NCBI GenBank assembly: GCA_000383115.1
Contig: KB910533.1
Coordinates: 5,568-69,567, forward strand
From: an alpha proteobacterium SCGC AAA015-N04
GTDB taxonomy: Bacteria > Pseudomonadota > Alphaproteobacteria > Puniceispirillales > Marisalimonadaceae
Length of the DNA: 64,000 nucleotides
Direction: 5' to 3'
This document shows, piece after piece, positions 49,240 to 57,135 of the stretch (within the stretch, counting starts at the first letter, position 1; every line of letters begins with the position of its first letter). Under the pieces are notes generated by a model. It was not told the origin of the DNA. It saw only the letters and a program-made list of their open reading frames with translations, and searched no databases. The position numbers and the translations under genes were made by a program.

Positions 49240-49784
49240 TTTTCTAATTCTTTATAATAATAATGACCTGATATATATTCTCCATTCACAAAAGCTGACT
49301 TCGGATTAGTTCCACATCTAACAAAACCTGCTTGTTCATATAGTTGTATTGCTCTGTGTTGAGTTTCTCTAACTTCTAATGTTATTACTTTGTATCCATC
49401 AAGTTTTGCTTTTTCTTCAGCTATTTGAAAAACTGCTTTAGCTAAACCAAATCCCCTAGCCCATGGTGCAAAGAAAAATGTGCTCAACAGACAAGAATGA
49501 GCTTGCGCTTCATTGTTTTTTGTTGGTCTTATAAGTTGAACAGAACCTGCTATAACGCTGTCTAGCCTACCAACTACAAGTGACCTTTCTGGTATTAAAA
49601 GCACTCCCTTCCAATAATTTTGAAGTGTTCTCATTGAGGGAGGCAAGATCCAACCGAATCCTCCCCCCGCTAAAATAGCCTCTTCTGTGGCATCACAGAG
49701 TTCTTGTAAATCTATTTTATCTAATTTTTTACAAAGTTCAGCTTTAACATTGTATTTTTTTTTATCTTTTTTTATTTTTACCAT
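49236..49784 (-). CDS. GNAT N-acetyltransferase inside the histidine cluster
   Basis: The 182 residues have a GNAT fold, with the acetyl-CoA loop in FFFAPWARGFGLAKAVFQIAEE and motif B in TLEVRETQHRAIQLYEQAGFVRCG, followed by an insertion ending SGHYYYKEL. It overlaps hisA by four bases and lies 17 bases after hisH, so it is part of the his operon. Similar GNATs sit here in some Rhodospirillales-type genomes, as I recall. The substrate is unknown and a direct role in histidine synthesis is not supported by sequence. Confidence 0.85.
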   Translation of the reverse strand: MVKIKKDKKKYNVKAELCKKLDKIDLQELCDATEEAILAGGGFGWILPPSMRTLQNYWKGVLLIPERSLVVGRLDSVIAGSVQLIRPTKNNEAQAHSCLLSTFFFAPWARGFGLAKAVFQIAEEKAKLDGYKVITLEVRETQHRAIQLYEQAGFVRCGTNPKSAFVNGEYISGHYYYKELEK

Positions 49785-49801
49785 TATATTTCAACATAAG
49801 T

Positions 49802-50461
49802 CTATAGTTTCCAAGAAAGCCAATTTGATAAAAATTTTTGTCCTGAATTGCTACTTTTTTCAGGATGAAATTGAACACCAACAAAATTATCTTTACCAAT
49901 TACTGCCGGAATTGTATGACCATATTTTGTGCTGGCTAATATTTCTTTTCTATCTTCTGTTTTTATATAATAAGAATGTACAAAATAAAATTGCTCTTGC
50001 TGATTTATATTTTTCATTAAAGGATGATCTCTTTGGTCAATTTCTAAATTATTCCAACCAATGTGAGGTATTTTATATCCTCTTCCTAAGTAATCAACAC
50101 CCTTACAATTAATTCTTTCAACAGTCCCCTTTAACCAACCAAAACCGAATGTTAACGATTTCTCCAAACTTTTATCTACCATTAGTTGCATACCTACACA
50201 TATTCCCAAAAATGGTTTAGATTTATTAATCACTTGTTCATATAATGTTTCGATTAAACCAACTGTTTTCAATAAACCCTGTTTACAATCAGGAAACGCA
50301 CCAACTCCTGGCAATAATATAAAATCCGAGTTTTTTATATGATGTAAATCGTTAGTTACATTGATACTATAGTGCCAATTATTATTTAAAAGTGCGTTTT
50401 TTAGGGCATTTTCTACTGATTTCAAATTCCCAGACCCATAATTAATTATAACTATTTTCAT
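49802..50461 (-). CDS. hisH: Imidazole glycerol phosphate synthase, glutaminase subunit
   Basis: Class I glutamine amidotransferase supplying ammonia to HisF. The 219 residues show IINYGSGNLKSVENAL, oxyanion loop LPGVGAFPDC, nucleophile Cys in FLGICVGMQLM, and the His/Glu pair in VGVQFHPEKSSNSGQ. It follows hisB with a three-base gap. Confidence 0.97.
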   Translation of the reverse strand: MKIVIINYGSGNLKSVENALKNALLNNNWHYSINVTNDLHHIKNSDFILLPGVGAFPDCKQGLLKTVGLIETLYEQVINKSKPFLGICVGMQLMVDKSLEKSLTFGFGWLKGTVERINCKGVDYLGRGYKIPHIGWNNLEIDQRDHPLMKNINQQEQFYFVHSYYIKTEDRKEILASTKYGHTIPAVIGKDNFVGVQFHPEKSSNSGQKFLSNWLSWKL

Positions 50462-50464
50462 TTT

Positions 50465-51079
50465 TTAAACACCAGAAAGTATTCCTTTAGTAGAAGGAAT
50501 ATTTTCTGAATTTTTATTATCAACGCTGATAGCTTCTTTAATAGATATAGCAAGTGATTTAAAGCATGATTCTACAATATGATGGGTGTTGTTTCCATAG
50601 ATGTTTTCAATATGAATTGTAAATTTACTTGACTGAGAAAATGATTGGAAAAATTCCTTAAATATTTCTGTTTCAATATTTTTTATAACAGTACTAGGTA
50701 AAAATACATTCCAGATTAACCATGGTCTACCAGATAGGTCAACACAACAACGTGTTAAACACTCATCCATTGGAAGATAATTAAAACTATATCGTTTAAT
50801 ACCCCTTTTATCACCTAAAGCTTCACTTAGAGCATAGCCTAAAGCCCAACCCACGTCTTCCATAGTATGATGAAAGTCAACTTGTATATCTCCTACACAT
50901 TTTAAATCAATATCTACTAAACTATGTTTCGACAATTGCTCTAACATATGATCAAAGAAGGGGATGCCAGTAACTATATTGTTAGTACCGTTGCCGTCTA
51001 AGTCTACATGAACTTCAATTTTTGTTTCATTCGTATTTCTTTTTACAAATGATACTCTTTTTTTATGTTTTTTTTTCAT
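50465..51079 (-). CDS. hisB: Imidazoleglycerol-phosphate dehydratase
   Basis: Dehydrates imidazole glycerol phosphate. The 204-residue monofunctional form carries the manganese-binding histidines in GIPFFDHMLEQLSKHS, DFHHTMEDVGWALG and GNNTHHIVESCFKSLA. The first eight residues are Lys-rich (MKKKHKKR). First gene of the hisB-hisH-GNAT-hisA-hisF-hisE-hinT run; 28 bases after the Smr gene. Confidence 0.97.
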   Translation of the reverse strand: MKKKHKKRVSFVKRNTNETKIEVHVDLDGNGTNNIVTGIPFFDHMLEQLSKHSLVDIDLKCVGDIQVDFHHTMEDVGWALGYALSEALGDKRGIKRYSFNYLPMDECLTRCCVDLSGRPWLIWNVFLPSTVIKNIETEIFKEFFQSFSQSSKFTIHIENIYGNNTHHIVESCFKSLAISIKEAISVDNKNSENIPSTKGILSGV

Positions 51080-51107
51080 AATTAGGCCTGAAAAAATATC
51101 AATGATT

Positions 51108-51542
51108 TTACAAATATTTGTTTTTATTTTTTATTCTTATTAACAAAGCTCCAGTTCCACCCAAACTACGTGGCGCATCTTCGTAACTTATAATAAATTT
51201 TTTTATTTCATGGTTTTTTAGCCAAAGAGGTATTTCTTTTTTTAGTACCCCATTATTGTTAACACCTTTACCTGTAATTATTAAAACATTTCTAAAATTG
51301 TTATTGTACGCATTAATGATAAAATTTTCTAATTTTAGTTTTCCTGTCTTCAGAATATATCCATGTAAATCTATAATTCCGTCTAGTCTTGTTTTTCCTT
51401 TTTTTAATAATTTGTATGTGTTTTTTTGTTTAGTATTTTTGATAGACGTTTCTCTAATGATATTTGATCTAAATGCAAAGTTTTCAAAATTTGATGTATA
51501 TTCTTCCCAGACTTCTTTGTCTTTTTTAGAAATACCAATCAT
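51108..51542 (-). CDS. Smr-domain protein
   Basis: Small MutS-related domain protein, a family with DNA or RNA endonuclease activity in characterised members. The 144 residues have GIIDLHGYILKTGKLKLENFI (the DLHG motif), NVLIITGKGVNN and a C-terminal PRSLGGTGALLIRI. It immediately follows the Tim44-like gene (one base apart). In other alphaproteobacteria mltA lies between them; here it is absent. Confidence 0.9.
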   Translation of the reverse strand: MIGISKKDKEVWEEYTSNFENFAFRSNIIRETSIKNTKQKNTYKLLKKGKTRLDGIIDLHGYILKTGKLKLENFIINAYNNNFRNVLIITGKGVNNNGVLKKEIPLWLKNHEIKKFIISYEDAPRSLGGTGALLIRIKNKNKYL

Positions 51543-51543
51543 A

Positions 51544-52185
51544 TTATGAGCTTTTTGTTTCTACTAGAGTCCAATTTGGAGTATTAAAATTAATATTCTT
51601 CTCAAAGGTCCAAACATCTTTTACAAGAATTTCTTCATTAATATTTCCATCAATTATTTCATCATTTTTGTCTAGAAGAGCTTTAATTTGATAAGTTTCA
51701 AATAAAACGCTAATTTTGATGGTATTTTTCGTTATCTTATGTGAAAGAATTTCATTTTTAGATATAGACTTTAAATCTAGCATTAACGTTTCATTATCTT
51801 TTTCCCTATCATGAATTGCTGAATTAAAACTTTTAAGAACTGAAGGTTTTATAAAATCTTTAATATTTTCTAAATTTCCCTTTGAAAAACCTTCAAGAAC
51901 CATTTGAAAAAACTTTCTAGAACCTGAAAGAAAATCCTCCATATTAAATGAAGGATCTGTTTCCTGAATTTTGACATAATCGATATTTTTATCTTTTGAA
52001 TTGATTATATTTTTTTCATTTCTTAATTGAATTATTTTAGAAGATTTTTTTTGTCGATCTTGTTCTTTTATATTAGATTCATCAAAATCCGTTTTTGTTC
52101 CTAAAACGTTTTTAAGTCGATATACTAAAAATATTGCTATTATACCAAAAATAATTATGTCAAAATAAGGAAAACTGTTCTGCAT
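51544..52185 (-). CDS. Tim44-domain inner-membrane protein (TimA-like)
   Basis: N-terminally anchored protein: one membrane helix (FPYFDIIIFGIIAIFLVYRL) within the first 25 residues, a charged linker, and a C-terminal Tim44-like domain (about residues 85-213) with FQMVLEGFSKGNLENIKDFIKPSV. I start at MQNSFPYFD because homologues begin there and GGTGG lies about ten bases upstream; an ATG 16 codons earlier adds a low-complexity MYNNN stretch. The gene is divergent from secB, the usual alphaproteobacterial arrangement. Role is uncertain; related to mitochondrial Tim44, but without its import machinery. Confidence 0.85.
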   Translation of the reverse strand: MQNSFPYFDIIIFGIIAIFLVYRLKNVLGTKTDFDESNIKEQDRQKKSSKIIQLRNEKNIINSKDKNIDYVKIQETDPSFNMEDFLSGSRKFFQMVLEGFSKGNLENIKDFIKPSVLKSFNSAIHDREKDNETLMLDLKSISKNEILSHKITKNTIKISVLFETYQIKALLDKNDEIIDGNINEEILVKDVWTFEKNINFNTPNWTLVETKSS

Positions 52186-52307
52186 GTTATCTAAACCACC
52201 AATATTTAAATTAAATAAATTATTATTATACAAAAAAAAATAAAAATTAATATGTATTATTCAATATTTAAGTTATAAATTTATTAATACTCCAATTAGA
52301 GGATTAA

Positions 52308-52739
52308 ATGAAAAATGTAAATCAAAATCAATTTCCTCACTTAAAAATAATTAAACATTATATTAAGGATCTTTCTTTTGAGAATCCCCAGAGCGTTTTG
52401 GCTAAAAAATCTGAAATACGCAATAGTTCCGTAGAAGTTGACCTAAATCTTTTGTATAATTCATATGATGACCAGTTTTTTGGTGTTACACTTAGATACA
52501 ATTGTAAAAGTTCAATCAAGACAAAAAAGTCAAATCTATTTTTACTTGAAATAGATTATCTTGGTATTTTTTCAGTGAATAACAAAAATCAATTTAAAGA
52601 AGATGTTTTAACAAAAGAAGGAGCTAGATTAATTTTTCCATTTGCTAGGTCTATTATTGCCAACATCTCACAGAATGGAGGTGGAATGCCAATCATGCTA
52701 GATAATATCAGTTTTGATTTAGAAAGAATTAATCCTTAA
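52308..52739 (+). CDS. secB: Protein-export chaperone SecB
   Basis: Tetrameric chaperone keeping preproteins unfolded for SecA. The 143 residues show KHYIKDLSFENPQS near residue 17, the mid-domain EVDLNL and FFGVTLRYNC strands, YLGIFSV, and RLIFPFARSIIANISQNGGGMPIML. Slightly short relative to many alphaproteobacterial SecB proteins, which have a longer acidic tail. AGAGG precedes the ATG. Its stop overlaps that of dnaQ by 11 bases. Confidence 0.94.
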   Translation: MKNVNQNQFPHLKIIKHYIKDLSFENPQSVLAKKSEIRNSSVEVDLNLLYNSYDDQFFGVTLRYNCKSSIKTKKSNLFLLEIDYLGIFSVNNKNQFKEDVLTKEGARLIFPFARSIIANISQNGGGMPIMLDNISFDLERINP

Positions 52740-53439
52740 TTTTATTCCAAATACTATCTTGAATTTTACTTATTGATTTTAAATGTAACTCATTATCATG
52801 ATTACTTATATTTACTCTTTTTTTTGGAATAATATTCTTGTTTCCATATAAAATATCGAGATTAAGATTAATATTTTGTTGTTTGTAATCTAAATTATTT
52901 TGGCTATCATCAAATTTTAACTTTGTTTGTTTTCCTCCAATTAGTTCAATATATACTTGGGATAATAACTTAGCATCTTTAAGAGCTCCATGTTGTTCTC
53001 TATCTGTGATATCAATTTTGTATTTACGACATAGAGCATCAAGACTAACAGATTGTCCAATAAATTTTCTTTTAGCTATTCCAACTGTATCAATAATTTG
53101 GTCTTCTCTTAAAAGATTAAGATTACATCTTTGTAACTCTGAATTTATAAACCCGAGATCAAATGATGCATTATGAATAATAATTTTGCTGCACGAGAGA
53201 AATTCTAATAACTCATCAGCTATATCACTAAACCTTGGTTTATCTGATAAAAATTCTCTAGATAAACCATGTACCTTTTGTGCAGACACATCAGAGTCTC
53301 TGTCAGGATTTAAATAATAATGAAAATTAATCCCTGAAGGAATATGATTTATTAATTCAACTATGCCAATTTCAACAATTCTATCTCCATTTTCGTAATC
53401 TAATCCTGTTGTTTCTGTATCTAAAACTAATTCTCTCAT
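52729..53439 (-). CDS. dnaQ: DNA polymerase III epsilon subunit (proofreading exonuclease)
   Basis: 3'-5' exonuclease of the replicative polymerase. The 236 residues carry the DEDDh motifs: LVLDTETTGLDYENGDRIVEIG, HNASFDLGFINSEL and the HGALKDAKLLSQVY His/Asp pair. The last 60 residues form a polar tail that probably binds the alpha subunit. Adjacent to coaE (five-base gap) and close to the predicted origin, a conserved alphaproteobacterial order. Confidence 0.96.
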   Translation of the reverse strand: MRELVLDTETTGLDYENGDRIVEIGIVELINHIPSGINFHYYLNPDRDSDVSAQKVHGLSREFLSDKPRFSDIADELLEFLSCSKIIIHNASFDLGFINSELQRCNLNLLREDQIIDTVGIAKRKFIGQSVSLDALCRKYKIDITDREQHGALKDAKLLSQVYIELIGGKQTKLKFDDSQNNLDYKQQNINLNLDILYGNKNIIPKKRVNISNHDNELHLKSISKIQDSIWNKIKD

Positions 53440-53444
53440 TTTTA

Positions 53445-54053
53445 TTAATTTCTTTGTTTAATTATGATTTTTATCAAGTAATATACAACTATTACGAATG
53501 TTACTATTTTACCATAAGATGTAGATATTAAATATGGTTTCCTACTTATTTTTTCTTTTTCTGAAAGTTGATTTTGTTTAATTAAATAGAACTTTTTTTC
53601 CGTCATATTTTTTCTTGAAAGAACTCTACATTTTTGTTTTTTTTCAGACGTTATTGCTAAAAAAACAAAATTACATAATTGATCTGTATTTGTTTCGTAT
53701 AGAAGTGGCACATCAAGAGCTACAAATTTTTCTTTGCCAATATGTTTTTTGATAAAATCTTCTCTATCTACTTTTATTATAGGATGAATTATTTTTTCCA
53801 AAGCATTTTTTTCAGTTGATGAAGAAAATATTATATTGCCTAGTATAGTTTTGTTTATTTTTTTTTCTTTTTTATGTGTTATGATTACTTGAGGCCACTT
53901 TTTCATTATTTTTTTTTTGATTAAGATATTGTTTTCAATATGTTTTTTTACATATTCGTCAGAATCGAAGATAGGAATATTAAATTTTTTTAGCATATTT
54001 GCTATCGTTGATTTTCCCATTCCAATTGAACCTGTTATCCCTATAATAATCAT
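53445..54053 (-). CDS. coaE: Dephospho-CoA kinase
   Basis: Final step of coenzyme A synthesis. The 202 residues start with the P-loop IIGITGSIGMGKSTIA and contain FDSDEYVKKHI, VALDVPLLYETN and a C-terminal lid. It runs leftward from the predicted origin. A DnaA box lies 18 bases upstream of its ATG. Confidence 0.95.
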   Translation of the reverse strand: MIIIGITGSIGMGKSTIANMLKKFNIPIFDSDEYVKKHIENNILIKKKIMKKWPQVIITHKKEKKINKTILGNIIFSSSTEKNALEKIIHPIIKVDREDFIKKHIGKEKFVALDVPLLYETNTDQLCNFVFLAITSEKKQKCRVLSRKNMTEKKFYLIKQNQLSEKEKISRKPYLISTSYGKIVTFVIVVYYLIKIIIKQRN

Positions 54054-54070
54054 TTTTCCTGGACATTCGC

Positions 54071-54079
54071 TGTGAATAA
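54071..54079 (-). promoter_or_regulatory. DnaA box
   Basis: TTATTCACA on the minus strand, an exact match to TTATnCACA, 18 bases upstream of coaE. A one-mismatch copy, CTATACACA, begins 11 bases further on in the same orientation, giving a helically phased pair. Confidence 0.7.
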
Positions 54080-54190
54080 TTTGTGTATAGATTAATATAA
54101 CTCAACTATTGGAAAAATTTAAAATTTATTATACAAAATTATCAAGTTTTTAATAACATCTGGATAAAACAAGTTTTAAAATTAAAGAAT

Positions 54191-54199
54191 TGTGCATAA
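54191..54199 (-). promoter_or_regulatory. DnaA box
   Basis: TTATGCACA on the minus strand, an exact match to TTATnCACA in the middle of the coaE-hemE gap. Next to it on the hemE side lies the A/T-only region proposed for duplex unwinding. Confidence 0.7.
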
Positions 54200-54235
54200 G
54201 TCTATTATTATCTATAAACTCTGAATGCTTTTTAT

Positions 54236-54261
54236 TTAATTAAATGTTAATAAATTATTAA
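54236..54261. promoter_or_regulatory. Three TTAA half-sites at 11-base spacing, CtrA-like
   Basis: TTAA occurs at 54236, 54247 and 54258, forming two overlapping copies of TTAA-N7-TTAA, the binding consensus of the alphaproteobacterial cell-cycle regulator CtrA. CtrA sites in the Caulobacter origin silence replication. The region is so AT-rich that chance is a real alternative, and whether this organism has CtrA is unknown from the window. Confidence 0.35.
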
Positions 54262-54324
54262 TAAAGTTTTTTTAACGTTATTAAGTTGACAACAACAACA
54301 AATAAAAAATTAAAGTAAATAAAT

Positions 54325-54333
54325 TGTGAATAA
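54325..54333 (-). promoter_or_regulatory. DnaA box overlapping the hemE start codon
   Basis: TTATTCACA on the minus strand, exact to consensus. It covers the GTG start of hemE, so it could be an origin box, a site of DnaA control over hemE, or both. Confidence 0.55.
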
Positions 54334-55357
54334 TCTTATACTAGATCTTTTTTATAAAAATGAAATTTCTGAAATACCTATTTGGTTTTTAAGACAATCA
54401 GGTAGGCATATACCAGAATATTTTTTAATTAGGAATAGAGCAAGAGACTTTATAGATTTTTGCTCTAGTACTAATCTAATAGTTGAAGCTACAAAATTAC
54501 CTCTAAAATATTATAATTTAGATGCAGCAATTGTCTTTTCTGATATTTTAATGATTCCTTGGATTATGAAAAGAGATGTAAAATTTGAAAAATCAATCGG
54601 CCCCATATTAAATCCTTTAATACCAAATGATAGTAAAATAATAAAAGACGTAAATGTCGTAAAAAAATTAGAACCACTTAAACAAGCTTTAAAAATTCTA
54701 AGAAAAGATCTTCCTTCACAAATAAGTTTAATAGGATTTTCAGGAGCTCCATGGACAATTGCTTGTTACATGATTGAAGGAAGAAGTAGTAAAGATTTTG
54801 TTAACACAAGAAAGGCTCTTTGGAATTCAAACAAGTGGTTTATGGAGCTTATTGAAACACTTACGATGTATATTATAGATAAATTAGAAATGCAAGCAAA
54901 AGCAGGTGCTGATATTCTTATGATATTTGATTCTTGGTCACACATGATTCCCAACAATTTTTTCAAAGAAATGGCAATTAATCCAACTAAAAAAATTATT
55001 AATGTATTAAGATCAAAAAATATAAATGTTCCAATAATAGGACTACCTTTTAAAGCTGGTACATCTTTGGTTGATTATTCTTATGAAAGTGAAGTGGATT
55101 GTATTGCCTTAGACTGGACAGTTAATATTGATTGGGCAATAAAAAATTTGAATCCTTCAGTAGCTATACAAGGAAATCTAGATCCAGTTTCTTTGATTCC
55201 TGAAAACAGTGAACATCTTGAAAAAAACGTAAACCTAATCTTAAATTCCACTAGACAAAGAAGATTCATATTTAATGTTGGTCATGGTATTACCCCTGAG
55301 TGTAAGATGGAAAACGTAAAAAGGGTAGTCGAAATTGTTAAGACATTCAAAAAATGA
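54326..55357 (+). CDS. hemE: Uroporphyrinogen decarboxylase
   Basis: Converts uroporphyrinogen III to coproporphyrinogen III in heme synthesis. The 343 residues show PIWFLRQSGRHIPEY (the usual WxMRQAGR has Leu here), DAAIVFSDILMIP with the catalytic Asp, GFSGAPWTIACYMIEG and VGHGITPECKMENV at the end. The start is GTG, placed so that the family N-terminus is kept. The heme gene hemJ follows after eight bases; hemH, often between them in relatives, is missing. Confidence 0.96.
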   Translation: MNNLILDLFYKNEISEIPIWFLRQSGRHIPEYFLIRNRARDFIDFCSSTNLIVEATKLPLKYYNLDAAIVFSDILMIPWIMKRDVKFEKSIGPILNPLIPNDSKIIKDVNVVKKLEPLKQALKILRKDLPSQISLIGFSGAPWTIACYMIEGRSSKDFVNTRKALWNSNKWFMELIETLTMYIIDKLEMQAKAGADILMIFDSWSHMIPNNFFKEMAINPTKKIINVLRSKNINVPIIGLPFKAGTSLVDYSYESEVDCIALDWTVNIDWAIKNLNPSVAIQGNLDPVSLIPENSEHLEKNVNLILNSTRQRRFIFNVGHGITPECKMENVKRVVEIVKTFKK

Positions 55358-55365
55358 GTTAATAT

Positions 55366-55800
55366 ATGTATTATGATATTATAAAATCATTACATTTAAT
55401 ATTTGTTATTTCTTGGATGGTTGGATTGCTATATTTACCAAGGTTATTTGTTTATCATAGTAATACAAAATATAACTCAAAAATGGATAAAACTTTTTTG
55501 GTTATGGAAAGTCGATTATTAAAAATTATTATGAATCCTTCAATAATTGTTACATACGTTTTTGGATTATTGTTATTATTTGATAGTGATTATTTATTAT
55601 ATGAAATATATTTCATAATAAAAATAGTATTTATTATTTTATTAAGTTTGTTTCATTTGTATTTATCAATTCTTTACAAAGGTTTTAAAAAGGGGTATAG
55701 ATATAAGAGTCCAAATTTTTATAGAAAAATAAACGAAATTCCCACGGTTTTGATGATATCCATAATTTTACTTATAGTAATTAAACCAGATCTCAATTAA
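55366..55800 (+). CDS. hemJ: HemJ-type protoporphyrinogen IX oxidase
   Basis: Membrane enzyme oxidising protoporphyrinogen IX, the form used by most alphaproteobacteria that lack HemY and HemG. The 144 residues have four hydrophobic segments and the N-terminal signature SLHLIFVISWMVGLLYLPRLF with the conserved His, then LLKIIMNPSIIVTYVFGL and the basic YKGFKKGYRYKSPNFYRKINEIPT region. Location between hemE and rho supports the call. Confidence 0.9.
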   Translation: MYYDIIKSLHLIFVISWMVGLLYLPRLFVYHSNTKYNSKMDKTFLVMESRLLKIIMNPSIIVTYVFGLLLLFDSDYLLYEIYFIIKIVFIILLSLFHLYLSILYKGFKKGYRYKSPNFYRKINEIPTVLMISIILLIVIKPDLN

Positions 55801-55830
55801 CAATTTATATTTCAGTTCATAGAGAAAAAT

Positions 55831-57090
55831 ATGCACTTAAAAGAATTAAAAGCTAAAAATCCTTCAGATCTATTAATATATGCAGAAAGCTTAGACATTG
55901 AAAATGCTAGCACTTTACGCAAACAAGATATGATGTTTGCCTGTTTAAAGAAGTTAGCAGATAATGATATTGCTATATATGGTGAAGGTGTATTAGAAGT
56001 ACTTTCAGATGGCTTTGGTTTTTTAAGATCACCTGAATCTAATTATTTAGCAGGACCCGACGACATTTATATTTCACCTAGCCAGGTTAGAAAATTTGGT
56101 TTAAGAACAGGGGACACTGTCGAAGGCCAAATTAGGGCCCCTAAAGATGGAGAAAGATATTTTGCATTATTAAAAGTTGAAACCATCAATTTCGAATCAC
56201 CTGAGTCTGTTAGACATAGGATAAACTTTGATAATTTAACACCCTTATATCCACAGACTAAAATTAATTTTGAAACAGAATTTGATCCAAATAATAAGGA
56301 TATAACAACTAGAGTAGTAGAGATGGTAGCCCCAATGGGAAAGGGTCAACGTGGTTTAATTGTTGCGCCCCCCAGAACAGGGAAAACAATGATGCTTCAG
56401 TCAGTGGCACAGGCAATTTCAAAAAACCACCCAGAAATTTATCTAATTGTTTTACTGATTGACGAAAGACCGGAAGAAGTTACTGATATGCAAAGATCAG
56501 TTAACGGAGAAGTTATTAGCTCTACTTTTGATGAACCTGCATCTAGACATGTTCAAGTAACAGATATGGTAATTGAAAAAGCAAAACGTTTAGTTGAGCA
56601 TAAAAGGGATGTTGTCATACTATTAGATTCTATAACTAGATTAGCCAGAGCATATAACACCGTTATTCCATCAAGTGGTAAAGTATTAACAGGCGGAGTG
56701 GATGCAAATGCGCTGCAGAGACCTAAAAGATTTTTTGGCGCAGCAAGAAACATTGAAGACGGAGGTTCGCTAACAATAATTGCCACTGCTCTTGTTGAAA
56801 CCGGGTCTCGAATGGATGAAGTAATTTTTGAAGAATTCAAAGGAACAGGTAACAGCGAAGTTATTTTAGATAGAAAATTATCTGATAAAAGAACTTTCCC
56901 AGCAATAGATGTTACGAAGTCAGGAACAAGAAAAGAAGAATTGTTAGTTGAAAAAGATACTTTATCTAGGATGTGGGTATTAAGAAGAATACTTATGCAG
57001 ATGGGACCGGTTGATGCCATGGATTTCCTTGCTGACAAACTGAAACAAAGCAAATCCAATGAAGATTTTTTTAGAGCAATGAATAAATAA
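55831..57090 (+). CDS. rho: Transcription termination factor Rho
   Basis: Hexameric RNA helicase ending transcripts. The 419 residues have the N-terminal RNA-binding domain ([23 protein letters not shown]), the P-loop [13 protein letters not shown] near residue 180, Walker [17 protein letters not shown] and the Q/R loops. Few intrinsic terminators are visible in the window, so Rho probably carries most termination here. A perfect parS site follows the stop codon. Confidence 0.98.
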   Translation: MHLKELKAKNPSDLLIYAESLDIENASTLRKQDMMFACLKKLADNDIAIYGEGVLEVLSDGFGFLRSPESNYLAGPDDIYISPSQVRKFGLRTGDTVEGQIRAPKDGERYFALLKVETINFESPESVRHRINFDNLTPLYPQTKINFETEFDPNNKDITTRVVEMVAPMGKGQRGLIVAPPRTGKTMMLQSVAQAISKNHPEIYLIVLLIDERPEEVTDMQRSVNGEVISSTFDEPASRHVQVTDMVIEKAKRLVEHKRDVVILLDSITRLARAYNTVIPSSGKVLTGGVDANALQRPKRFFGAARNIEDGGSLTIIATALVETGSRMDEVIFEEFKGTGNSEVILDRKLSDKRTFPAIDVTKSGTRKEELLVEKDTLSRMWVLRRILMQMGPVDAMDFLADKLKQSKSNEDFFRAMNK

Positions 57091-57094
57091 ACTA

Positions 57095-57110
57095 TGTTTC
57101 ACGTGAAACA
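57095..57110. promoter_or_regulatory. parS site, perfect 16-bp palindrome
   Basis: TGTTTCACGTGAAACA, exact to the chromosomal parS consensus bound by ParB. It fills the 45-base gap between rho and mnmE, 3 kb from the predicted oriC and 4.6 kb from parB. It should be a nucleation site of the ParB partition complex. Confidence 0.93.
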
Positions 57111-57135
57111 TAATAAATGATAAAAGTAAAATACA

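Larger units (their letters stand above)
54054..54325. other. Predicted chromosomal replication origin (oriC) between coaE and hemE
   Basis: The largest non-coding gap in the window, 272 bases, strongly AT-rich. It holds exact TTATnCACA DnaA boxes at 54071-54079 and 54191-54199, with a third at the hemE start, and near-matches CTATACACA (54082-54090) and TTATCCAGA (54159-54167), all in the same orientation. An A/T-only stretch (54220-54275) could be the unwinding element. Genes point mainly leftward to its left and rightward to its right. oriC beside hemE is known from Caulobacter and other alphaproteobacteria. TTGACA at 54286-54291 may serve as the -35 box of hemE, but no clear -10 follows. 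Confidence 0.82.

Noticed and set aside
54061-54325. GANTC (CcrM) sites in the predicted origin
   Set aside because: I scanned the gap and found none, so CcrM-type control of this origin is not supported.
56553-57059. A 168-codon minus-strand open frame opposite rho
   Set aside because: Rho is intact in the other direction, and the antisense translation has no plausible domain.
57095-57118. The palindrome after rho as an intrinsic terminator
   Set aside because: It matches parS exactly, has no loop and is not followed by a T-run.
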